From Shewanella japonica (lineage in GTDB: Bacteria > Pseudomonadota > Gammaproteobacteria > Enterobacterales > Shewanellaceae): DNA of 64,000 bases. Made by a program: the position numbers and the translations under genes. Under the pieces are notes generated by a model. That model had not been told where the DNA came from and did no database searches. It saw nothing but the letters and a program-made list of their open reading frames with translations. The stretch is taken from contig NZ_CP020472.1 of NCBI RefSeq assembly GCF_002075795.1, positions 4,396,501-4,460,500 of the forward strand, written 5' to 3'. This document shows, in pieces, positions 46,535 through 53,510 of the stretch (position 1 is its first letter; every line of letters begins with the position of its first letter).

Positions 46535-46669
46535 GGTACTTCTCCCAATTGACAACGATGCCCAAGAACCTTAATCAGCTTGCTTTAATATCCAATCAAC
46601 TGGATGGCATAACGGTTAAGTAGTTCTAAGGTTTTCATCATTCTCAAACAGAAGAAGCGAATTGAATAT

Positions 46670-46683
46670 TGTGGTAAACCACA
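46670..46683. promoter_or_regulatory. Palindromic operator 1 upstream of phsA (probable ThsR site)
   Basis: TGTGGTAAACCACA, a perfect 6-2-6 inverted repeat within ATTGTGGTAAACCACAT. It is 136 bases upstream of the phsA ATG. An identical 17-base copy lies at 46762-46778. Binding by ThsR is inferred from position and from the neighbouring thsSR genes. Confidence 0.7.
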
Positions 46684-46707
46684 TATCTTCGGCGGGTATT
46701 TCTGCTT

Positions 46708-46723
46708 TGTGACTGTGTTCACG
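46708..46723. promoter_or_regulatory. CRP-like site in the phsA promoter region
   Basis: TGTGA-CTGTGT-TCACG matches the CRP consensus at nine of ten core bases and lies between the two palindromic operators. CRP is known to control anaerobic respiratory genes in Shewanella. Confidence 0.6.
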
Positions 46724-46763
46724 GTTTAAAAAACCACCAACACATGTCTATTTTTTTCGCTAT

Positions 46764-46777
46764 TGTGGTAAACCACA
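46764..46777. promoter_or_regulatory. Palindromic operator 2 upstream of phsA (probable ThsR site)
   Basis: Second copy of TGTGGTAAACCACA, again within ATTGTGGTAAACCACAT, 94 bases from the first, near nine helical turns. Confidence 0.7.
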
Positions 46778-46792
46778 TTTCGAACAGATAAT

Positions 46793-46823
46793 AAAAAAGA
46801 CTGCCTAAAAGGAAGTCTTTTTG
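46793..46823 (-). terminator. Terminator of thsS
   Basis: Stem AAAAAGACTGCC / GGAAGTCTTTTT with one mismatch and a TAAAA loop, 50 bases past the thsS stop. It separates thsS from the phs promoter, so the sensor and reductase are not one transcript. Confidence 0.75.
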
Positions 46824-46873
46824 TTATTAAATCAAACTACTAAATTTATATCTGCAGATAAAGTCAGCTTACT

Positions 46874-48676
46874 TTATCCAATCACTTTTTGCTCAGAGCC
46901 TCTTTTCTTCAAACTGATTTTGGCAATGCAACCAGATTGAATATCTTGTCGATTGTTAAGGCTAAAGGCGCCTTCATGCTCCTTGATGACTTCATTACAA
47001 ATCGCAAGTCCAAGGCCTAAACCATTTTCTTTGGTGGTATAAAAGGTTGCCATTAACGCATCTGATGTTTCAGGTAAGCCTGGGCCATTATCGATTATAG
47101 AAACATCCACCTGATGCTCTTTAAAATCCATTGCGATGACAATTTTGGCTCGTTTTACAGCCTCAGCACTATCACTTATCGCATCAATACTGTTTTTAAT
47201 TAGATTAATCAGCACCTGCAACAGGCCAACTCTATCGGCGGTAATAAAAAATGGCTCACCTTTGATATTGTTTTCAACACTGATATCGTGTCTAGCCAAT
47301 TCAATTTTGAGTAATGACACACTCTCATCGACCAAACTCAAAATGTTGACATCCACCATGACCGCTTCTTTGCGCTTTAATAAGCCACGAATACGGTGCA
47401 CCACTTCGCCAGCTCGGGTGGATTGTTGATGGATTTTAGTCAGCAATGCTTTGGCTGATTGTTCATCAAAAGGCTGATTATTTTCCAGCCTCATAATAGC
47501 GCCTTCACTGTAACTGGTAATCGCCGCAATGGGCTGATTAATCTCATGTGCGAGCCCTGCGCCAATCTCACCAATAATGGCAGCACTTTGCAGTTTTTCT
47601 AACGCCAATTCTTGTTGTTTTAATTGCCGCTCAGACTCAATTAACGATTCACTTTTTTGATGAAATCGATACTCAATCCATAAGTGGTAAACCGTCGCGA
47701 CGATAAATAACAGCACTGCCAAACCACCCCAATGACGATTATCATTAAGCCATTTTAGTAAAGTGTCCCAGCGGTTTACTTCTGACGCTTCAACATGAAG
47801 CTCACTGAATAACTGAATCACTGCCAGCTGGCTAATAGGTGACGTCCACCCTTTTAGTTTTGCTTGTATTGCAGCAGGGTGATCTGAAGGTAAATCCATT
47901 AGCGCTTGAGTGATATGTTTACTGAGTTCAATATCCACGCTCTCATTCGCAGCAAACGACCAGTTAGGATAAAGATTAGTACTGCACTGACAGTCGAACC
48001 CTTTCGGGCGACTCGGGTTTAATATACGAAACTCATCCGCTTTAATCAGCCCTCGCTCGACCATATCTTCAAAGGTACATAATGGCGTTATCGCCGCATC
48101 CACGTTGCCGTCACGCACTTGATACAATAATGGATCGAGTGGGAACCCAAGAAACTTAATCTCTTTAAAGTAATTTTTAGTGTCCATGCCCAATTTATGC
48201 ATCAGGCCAATGGTAGCTTGATAGCCTCCCAACGCATGAGGATCACTAGCCGCAATGGTTTTTTGCTTTAAGTCGTACAAGGTGCGGTAATCACTGTCAG
48301 CCCTAACAATAATGGCAGAGCCAATAGCAGAGGTAGCGCCGTTATGACGCCTTGAACGCATCGTGGCAAGCCAAGATAAAGGGAACTGATTGGATAAATA
48401 AAGATATTGCCCAGGGTTGGTAATAATAAACTGGATTTTTCCTGATTCCATTGCCGCATTCAAGGCTTCGAAATTACCTGGATAAACATGAAATCGGGTA
48501 TCAGGTACCTGTTCATTCAAGTAATCCATCATCGGCGTCCAACGAGCAATCGCCTGTTGATCGCCCCAATTGGCAAGCACACCGACATAAAGCTCTTGCG
48601 GTTTAGCCCAAACTGGTGACAAAAAGCTAATAGCGATAAAACAAAGCAATATCCGCAGCACAATAAAACCTTTCAT
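46874..48676 (-). CDS. thsS: ThsS/TtrS-like sensor histidine kinase
   Basis: A 600-residue sensor. A signal peptide (to about residue 24) precedes a PhnD-like periplasmic binding domain (about 28-290: ELYVGVLANWG, FIITNPGQYLYL, DPHALGGYQA), which contains three Cys, in TPLCTFED and GFDCQCSTN. A single membrane helix (GGLAVLLFIVATVYHLWIEY) is followed by the H box LAHEINQPIAAITSYSEGA and a HATPase with DNGPGLP and GLGLGLAICNE. This architecture is that of TtrS (tetrathionate) and ThsS (thiosulfate) of Shewanella. ThsS was described beside phsABC, as here; thiosulfate is therefore the likely ligand. It diverges from thsR, which starts 140 bases away. Confidence 0.85.
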   Translation of the reverse strand: MKGFIVLRILLCFIAISFLSPVWAKPQELYVGVLANWGDQQAIARWTPMMDYLNEQVPDTRFHVYPGNFEALNAAMESGKIQFIITNPGQYLYLSNQFPLSWLATMRSRRHNGATSAIGSAIIVRADSDYRTLYDLKQKTIAASDPHALGGYQATIGLMHKLGMDTKNYFKEIKFLGFPLDPLLYQVRDGNVDAAITPLCTFEDMVERGLIKADEFRILNPSRPKGFDCQCSTNLYPNWSFAANESVDIELSKHITQALMDLPSDHPAAIQAKLKGWTSPISQLAVIQLFSELHVEASEVNRWDTLLKWLNDNRHWGGLAVLLFIVATVYHLWIEYRFHQKSESLIESERQLKQQELALEKLQSAAIIGEIGAGLAHEINQPIAAITSYSEGAIMRLENNQPFDEQSAKALLTKIHQQSTRAGEVVHRIRGLLKRKEAVMVDVNILSLVDESVSLLKIELARHDISVENNIKGEPFFITADRVGLLQVLINLIKNSIDAISDSAEAVKRAKIVIAMDFKEHQVDVSIIDNGPGLPETSDALMATFYTTKENGLGLGLAICNEVIKEHEGAFSLNNRQDIQSGCIAKISLKKRGSEQKVIG

Positions 48677-48815
48677 TAGAAAACTATAATAAGCTTACGA
48701 TGAGCGGCAATCACGCAACGTGATGGATTTCATGGTTTGTATAAAATTAGTTCGCATATCGATTCAAACTGAGATATTTATCAATGATGCATTCAAAACG
48801 TTGCAAGGAATACAC

Positions 48816-49412
48816 ATGCAAACTGACATTCATTGCCCAGTCTATTTAGTCGATGATGATGAAGCCATTATCGATTCAATATGCTTTTTAATGGAAGGCT
48901 TCGGTTATCAGCTAACCTGCTTTAACTCTGGAGACGCCTTTCTCGCTCAGGTTGATTTGTCATTAGCAGGTTGCGTTATTTTAGATGCCAGAATGCCTGG
49001 ACTTAGCGGCCCAGAAGTACAGCAATTATTGAATGAAGCGAAAAGCCCGTTGTCGATTATCTTCTTAACAGGACATGGCGATGTGCCCATGGCAGTGGAT
49101 GCCTTCAAACAAGGCGCTTTTGATTTTTTCCAAAAACCAGTACAAGGCAAAGTGCTAGCGCAATCCATAGAAAAAGGGCTGCAATACAGCGTTAAGCAAC
49201 ATTGGAAAATGCACAATTTGGCTTTGATTGATGCCCTATCTGAGCGTGAACATCAAATATTCAAACTGGTCATTGCAGGCAACACCAACAAACAAATGTC
49301 TAACGAGTTATGTGTGGCTGTCAGAACTATCGAGGTTCATCGCTCAAAGTTAATGGAAAAACTCGGCGTGCAAAATATTGCCGAGTTAATGAAGCTAGCA
49401 CCCTTAGTTTAA
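48816..49412 (+). CDS. thsR: ThsR-like response regulator (FixJ/LuxR family)
   Basis: A 198-residue response regulator. The receiver domain has the acidic pair VDDDEA (about residue 12), the phospho-acceptor Asp in VILDARMPG (about 58), Thr in FLTGHGD and Lys in FQKPV. The C-terminal LuxR-type helix-turn-helix reads LSEREHQIFKLVIAGNTNKQMS...VAVRTIEVHRSKLMEKL. I use ATG 48816 because AAGGA lies about 9 bases before it; a longer frame from 48720 adds an unrelated N-terminus. It should be phosphorylated by ThsS and activate phsA through the two palindromes. A second, broken copy of its 3' part lies at 50651-51141. Confidence 0.88.
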   Translation: MQTDIHCPVYLVDDDEAIIDSICFLMEGFGYQLTCFNSGDAFLAQVDLSLAGCVILDARMPGLSGPEVQQLLNEAKSPLSIIFLTGHGDVPMAVDAFKQGAFDFFQKPVQGKVLAQSIEKGLQYSVKQHWKMHNLALIDALSEREHQIFKLVIAGNTNKQMSNELCVAVRTIEVHRSKLMEKLGVQNIAELMKLAPLV

Positions 49413-49438
49413 TTAACTTGATATCAAGTTAATTAAAC
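49411..49438 (+). terminator. Perfect 28-base AT-rich palindrome after thsR
   Basis: Centred on TTGATATCAA and overlapping the stop region, arms TTAATTAACTTGAT. Without a T tail, it may be a weak terminator between convergent genes or a protein-binding site. Confidence 0.45.
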
Positions 49439-49468
49439 CAGACAGTCAACAAGAAATTGATTAATAGC

Positions 49469-49966
49469 TTATCGCGGCCAAGCTCGATCGTAGGCATCAA
49501 AAGCATTAAATGGTTCTGTTATAGCTGAAATACCTTGTAATTTTTTGATTATTGTATCTGGTAAGTCAGAAAAAGATTTCTCCATTTCAATACTATTCAC
49601 ACTGAATAACAAAGTTTTGTAAGTATTGATCTGATCTTCGACGGCTTGATGAGGATTTTTTCTATTTAAAAGCTCTAGGGATAATAACGTTGTTAGCAGT
49701 GCCATATACTCAACACGGGCACACTCTTCTATAGCTTTATAGCGATAAAACCCTAAACCAATACCAGCTTGAGGTGAGAGCATTTTCAACTCATCAATAA
49801 CTTCATTTGAAAGATAATTATTGTCAGCCTCTTGCATACATGTGTCATGCATCTTTGTATAAGAATTAAATTTTTCTTGTAACGTTAAAGCCCCAAAAGC
49901 AACAGTATCATCAGCTAAAGAATGACAAGAAAATACCAACAGAATTATCGTTACATAGATTTTCAT
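49469..49966 (-). CDS. Exported protein of unknown function
   Basis: A 165-residue protein with a signal peptide (MKIYVTIILLVFSCHSLA, cleavage before DDTVAFG). The mature part is helical with two Cys (MHDTCMQEADNN and AIEECARVEYMA) that could form a disulfide. I do not recognise a family. Its ATG overlaps the stop of the upstream gene at 49963-49966, so the two are co-translated. Both lie between thsR and a broken thsR copy, and are more AT-rich than neighbouring core genes, which suggests acquired DNA. Confidence 0.6.
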   Translation of the reverse strand: MKIYVTIILLVFSCHSLADDTVAFGALTLQEKFNSYTKMHDTCMQEADNNYLSNEVIDELKMLSPQAGIGLGFYRYKAIEECARVEYMALLTTLLSLELLNRKNPHQAVEDQINTYKTLLFSVNSIEMEKSFSDLPDTIIKKLQGISAITEPFNAFDAYDRAWPR

Positions 49967-50370
49967 TTAACTTTACACCCATTATGAATTGCTCGCCAAA
50001 AAGACTGCTGCTTAGGATCATTCCAAGTTCGATAAGCTTCTATACCAGCAATTGTTTCTATTTGCCTTCTAGCATAAACTTCTAAACTTCCAAACGAGGC
50101 AAAAAAATATTCCCAATTAGTTTGGGTAATTGCCCACCCAGTTTGCGACGAATCTGATGATACCGTTTTCCAAACTAATGAATCTTCGATTAACCTAATA
50201 CCGCTTCCACTCGTTCTCACGGTGTTCCCTGCAAAAATAGTTAATAGTTGACCAATTAAAATCGTAATTTTTCCCAGTTTTGTTACATCATGGATGTCAT
50301 TGATATTATCTATAGCAGCTAGACTTTTTTCATCCAGCTGTAATCCAACTATGGCAGGGCAGTATTTCAT
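49963..50370 (-). CDS. Small protein of unknown function, partner of the exported protein
   Basis: A 135-residue protein without a signal peptide, with a hydrophobic stretch (KITILIGQLLTIFAGN, about residues 33-48) and a Trp-rich second half (LVWKTVSS, GWAITQTNWEYFF, TWNDPKQQSFWRAIHNG). I recognise no family. It is the first gene of a two-gene unit with the exported protein at 49469-49966 (ATGA overlap). The hydrophobic region could be a membrane helix or the core of a small fold. Immunity/effector or toxin-type roles cannot be supported from sequence. Confidence 0.5.
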   Translation of the reverse strand: MKYCPAIVGLQLDEKSLAAIDNINDIHDVTKLGKITILIGQLLTIFAGNTVRTSGSGIRLIEDSLVWKTVSSDSSQTGWAITQTNWEYFFASFGSLEVYARRQIETIAGIEAYRTWNDPKQQSFWRAIHNGCKVK

Positions 50371-50650
50371 TATTCAATCCTTGAATAGTGTGAGTCCAGT
50401 AAGGTGTCAATTATTAATCAACATTTTTTTTTTGCAAATATCTCATATAAAACAATAGAATAATTACCAAGATGCAATACTAAAGAGTCATCACCAGTAA
50501 TCTTTAACTTTAAATAATTAGTTAGTATTAGTTTGAACTTATTAGTAATTAAATCTTTAGAGTTTAAGAACTGACAACATCAATTGATTTCGCCTACGAA
50601 AAAACCACTTCACTTTAGGTATGTGGCTTTTAATGTTTAGGTATTAATTA
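50371..50650. other. AT-rich intergenic region with a copy of the frdB end
   Basis: 280 bases. From about 50600 to 50655 the sequence follows 52720-52779 closely (terminator, then TTTAG-GATTAATTAACAGCT), i.e. it resembles the terminator and the last codons of frdB. The rest must hold the promoter of the two-gene unit that ends at 49469. Confidence 0.6.
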
Positions 50651-51141
50651 ACAGCTAACCAGCTTTAACTCTGGAGACGCCTTTCTCACTCAGGTTGATT
50701 TGTCATTAGCAGGTTGCGTTATTTTAGATGCCAGAATGCCAGGCCTTAGCGGCCCAGAAGTACAGCAATTATTGAATGAAGCGAAAACCCGTTGTCGATT
50801 ATCTTCTTACCAGGACATGGCGATGTGCCCATGGCAGTAGATGCCTTCAAACAAGGCGCTTTTGATTTTTTCCAGAAACCAGTACAAGGCAAAGTGCTAG
50901 CGCAATCCATAAATACAGCGTTAAGCAACATTGGAAAATGCACAATTTGGCTTTGATTGATGCCTTATCTGAGCGTGAACATCAAATATTCAAACTGGTC
51001 ATTGCAGGCAAAACCAACAAACAGATGTCTAACGAGTTATGTGTGGCTGTCAGAACCATCGAAGTTCACCGCTCAAAGTTAATGGAAAAGCTGGGCGTGC
51101 AAAATATTGCCGAGTTAATGAAGCTTGCGCCTTTGGTTTAG
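50651..51141 (+). pseudogene. Truncated, frameshifted second allele of thsR
   Basis: This segment matches thsR from codon ~32 (CAGCTAACC.GCTTTAAC) to its stop, at roughly 95 percent identity by eye. It lacks the N-terminus, has lost one G near 50790 (GCGAAAACCCG against GCGAAAAGCCCG) and 13 bases near 50910 (CCATAAATACAGCG against the thsR form). An open 67-codon frame (50938-51141) still encodes the whole helix-turn-helix but has no receiver domain. Most base differences from thsR are at silent codon positions, such as the last five codons before the stop. The fragment thus derives from a diverged working allele, not from recent decay of a copy. Confidence 0.88.
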
Positions 51142-51278
51142 CTTTATCTGCTAATGTCTTTAATGGGTAAAGTTTGAAACTTATTTTGGACATAGATGTG
51201 TTACAACTGACTTGCTTTTGGGAATCTGAAAATTAGCTAATTCTACATAATAAGCGAGGCGAAGCGCCTTACTTTTTA

Positions 51279-51809
51279 TTACTTCCAACACTCAGGACCA
51301 AACTGACTGCTAAATGTTGTATCGAAAACACCGTTAAACATGGTTACTTTCTTTCCTTCTATAGTCGTTATCACCCTGATGGGCATTCCATTGAAAGCTG
51401 GCATATATTGAGCTGAAGCATCAAGAGGCGATACTGCATATTCCCTAAAACCAATTTTGTGCTGTATAACTTCACCAGCCTCCATTGGATACCAGTCACC
51501 TTGACCACCGACATATGCCTTACTAGTCATTTTCGGGTAACTATCAGAAATAGTGAGATTGACTAAATCAATTCCAAATCGATGAGCATCATATTTATCT
51601 ACTTCCATAAAAGCTGGATCTACCAGCAACTTTTGACCGGAAACATTAGTAATTTGAAAAATCGTTTGTCCCTCACTTGTACATAAAGGCAGAAACTCTA
51701 ATTTCAAATATTGTTCATCTGTAACTTTTTCATAAAGAGAAGCCGCAGAAAGCATACTTGATACAACACAAAATATTAAAATATTGATTAATATTATTTT
51801 TTTACTCAT
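51279..51809 (-). CDS. Exported protein of unknown function
   Basis: A 176-residue protein with a signal peptide (KKIILINILIFCVVSSMLSAAS) and a beta-rich mature domain (LEFLPLCTSEGQTIFQITNVSG, HRFGIDLVNLTISDSY, GVFDTTFSSQFGPECW). Two Cys, at about residues 45 and 174, could pair. I do not recognise a family. I prefer ATG 51809 since GGAT lies about 8 bases upstream; ATG 51815 is also possible. It sits alone in an AT-rich accessory region with no operon partner and no plainly related neighbour. Confidence 0.6.
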   Translation of the reverse strand: MSKKIILINILIFCVVSSMLSAASLYEKVTDEQYLKLEFLPLCTSEGQTIFQITNVSGQKLLVDPAFMEVDKYDAHRFGIDLVNLTISDSYPKMTSKAYVGGQGDWYPMEAGEVIQHKIGFREYAVSPLDASAQYMPAFNGMPIRVITTIEGKKVTMFNGVFDTTFSSQFGPECWK

Positions 51810-52033
51810 AAACATCCATGATGCCTTCTGGAATTAGTCGTGCCAAAATTAGTCTAGTCAGAGTAAACTTTATATGGGAGTTGTTTAATACATCATTATT
51901 AAATGAGCTTTCTTCCCTAGATGCTCCGCTTGGTGATTATCTTCGAGACTACTTAACTCTACCCTTAAGTGGTTTTACTTTAATACAGCCTATGTGCTTA
52001 ATTCAATGTTTTTACTTCGTTTTTATTGGCTAG

Positions 52034-52440
52034 GTTATCTTAAATTATCACTTCAACTTAATCCATTGCCTACCGCAGGTGCTGTATAGGATATACGAAT
52101 GTCGCGATCACATGGATGTGAAAGAGAGACCTTTTATGCAGATACATCCAAGACACGCCGTTAACACATCCATGTGGGCTCTACGAAAACAAATAACATC
52201 CATGTTAAGCGGCCAGTTCGGCATCCATGCCTCTCGCTCAGAGTGTTTCACACTGTGAAACTTCGCCTTGTTTTCGAAGGTCTTGAACGCATCTACACTG
52301 GAATTATTGTCTCTTCGATTTGACTGTATTCATGACAATTTAAAGAGCTAAAAGGCTCAATTTGAATTGAGGACGTTGAAGAAAATAGCGTGATGCTCAC
52401 ATGGATGTGAGCATAGCTTTCGCGGTGCATGGATGCACCA
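52034..52440. repeat. Cluster of palindromes with CATGGATG/CATCCATG core
   Basis: Six short palindromes share the core CAT-GG/CC-ATG but have different arms that still pair: TCACAT/ATGTGA (52108-52121), CACAT/ATGTG (52165-52176), TAACAT/ATGTTA (52194-52207), GGCAT/ATGCC (52220-52231), ATGCTCACAT/ATGTGAGCAT (52393-52414) and GGTGCAT/ATGCACC (52424-52439). A further palindrome GTTTCACACTGTGAAAC lies at 52245-52261. No reading frame here looks real. The segment is probably one copy of a dispersed non-coding repeat, but copy number cannot be judged from this window. Confidence 0.75.
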
Positions 52441-52718
52441 TCGGAAGCGTTAGAATTTTCGAATAAGTCTGAAGTTAGCAACAAACGAATTTAAAATCTG
52501 GATCAATCCCCCCGTTGGAAATCTTTCGCTTCCCAGAAAATTTCGTCGGGCTGCTGGGGAGATGCAAGAGGGGTGAGCAGTTTCACCCTTCTTGCTCTGG
52601 TGTGGGCGAAGCGCCACGACGTTAACCCAAACGGAGTTTGGAAATAAAAGAAAGAAACCTGCAACCTGGATCTGGTGTGAACTAAGTTCCATGACCTTGA
52701 TTTGTTCAAAATGGCAGA
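52441..52718. repeat. Hairpin-rich non-coding segment, candidate dispersed repeat
   Basis: It follows the palindrome cluster and holds several more inverted repeats, such as GGGTGA...TCACCC (near 52575-52592) and CCAAAC-GGA-GTTTGG (near 52628-52642). It is clearly more GC-rich than the region upstream. Two overlapping minus-strand frames (52450-52692 and 52503-52721) show neither a ribosome-binding site nor protein-like features and I consider them by-products. Its style is that of repeats that are multiply present in Shewanella genomes, which I infer, not see. Confidence 0.5.
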
Positions 52719-52720
52719 CA

Positions 52721-52757
52721 AAAAAGCCGCTTACCTCTGCAGATATGCGGCTTTTAA
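52721..52757 (-). terminator. Terminator of frdB
   Basis: Stem AAAAGCCGC / GCGGCTTTT with a 16-base loop and A/T runs, 15 bases past the frdB stop. A diverged copy lies at about 50600-50640. Confidence 0.75.
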
Positions 52758-52772
52758 ATGTTTAGCGATTAA

Positions 52773-53510
52773 TTAACAGCTCACAATCGTTTGCGCCATC
52801 TTACGTCTTAGGTAAGCGATTTGCTGCATATGCGGTAAATCTTTTGGACAAGCGTCTTGGCAACCCAATAAGGTCATACAACCAAATACACCATCTTGAT
52901 TACCAATCACATGATAGAAATCTTCCGCAGTGCGGGTATCACGGCTGTCCATTTCAAAGCGAGCGATTTTCATCATACCCACAGCGCCAACAAAAGTGTC
53001 TTTCATTTGTTTGGTCGCACACGCAGAAACACACACACCACATTCAACGCAGCGCTCTAATTCATATAACTTAGCCGCTTCAGCTGGATCCATTGGGTTT
53101 TCTAAGCGGTGAATGTCGATGTCATTACTGTCTGGTTGCAGCCACAGCTGTAAACGCTCTGCCAGCTCACGCATAAACTTGCCCGTATTCACCGATAAAT
53201 CGCCAATTAGCTCGAATCCTGGTAATGGCATAAGTTTAATTTTTCCATCAGGGAAATTCGCCGTCAGTGTGCGACACGCTAGTGTTGGTTTGCCATTAAT
53301 CACCATGGCACAGCTGCCACAAATGCCTGCACGACAAACAAAGTCGAACTGCAATGAAGGATCTTGTTGTTCACGTAGCAAGTTTAATGCAATAAACACC
53401 GTCATTCCTGGCGCTTCGGTGATCTCGTATGTCACCATTTTTGGCTTATCGTTAGGATCTTGTGGATCATAACGAAAAATATCAAAACTGATAGTACGTG
53501 GGCTACTCAT
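52773..53510 (-). CDS. frdB: Fumarate reductase / succinate dehydrogenase iron-sulfur subunit
   Basis: A 245-residue electron-transfer subunit with three iron-sulfur centres: [2Fe-2S] in CRAGICGSC...LAC (about residue 59), [4Fe-4S] in CVECGVCVSAC (about 152), and the third cluster in FGCMTLLGCQDACP (about 210). The plant-type ferredoxin N-domain and alpha-helical C-domain are in the usual order. Its ATG overlaps the frdA stop by one base. It is nearest to the Wolinella-type complex; in Shewanella the main fumarate reductase is the periplasmic FccA, so this membrane complex could work as fumarate reductase or as succinate dehydrogenase. Confidence 0.94.
   Translation of the reverse strand: MSSPRTISFDIFRYDPQDPNDKPKMVTYEITEAPGMTVFIALNLLREQQDPSLQFDFVCRAGICGSCAMVINGKPTLACRTLTANFPDGKIKLMPLPGFELIGDLSVNTGKFMRELAERLQLWLQPDSNDIDIHRLENPMDPAEAAKLYELERCVECGVCVSACATKQMKDTFVGAVGMMKIARFEMDSRDTRTAEDFYHVIGNQDGVFGCMTLLGCQDACPKDLPHMQQIAYLRRKMAQTIVSC

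Noticed and set aside
51818..52033. A 71-codon plus-strand frame
   Set aside because: No ribosome-binding site, overlaps the promoter region of the minus-strand exported protein, and shows no domain-like composition.
52034..52440. CRISPR array
   Set aside because: The CATGGATG units are palindromes with variable arms and irregular spacing; there are no identical direct repeats with similar-length spacers, and no cas genes.
52293..52484. A 63-codon minus-strand frame in the palindrome cluster
   Set aside because: It spans the palindromes, lacks a ribosome-binding site and has no protein-like features.
52450..52721. Two overlapping minus-strand frames of 80 and 72 codons
   Set aside because: Different frames of one hairpin-rich non-coding segment; no start signals.
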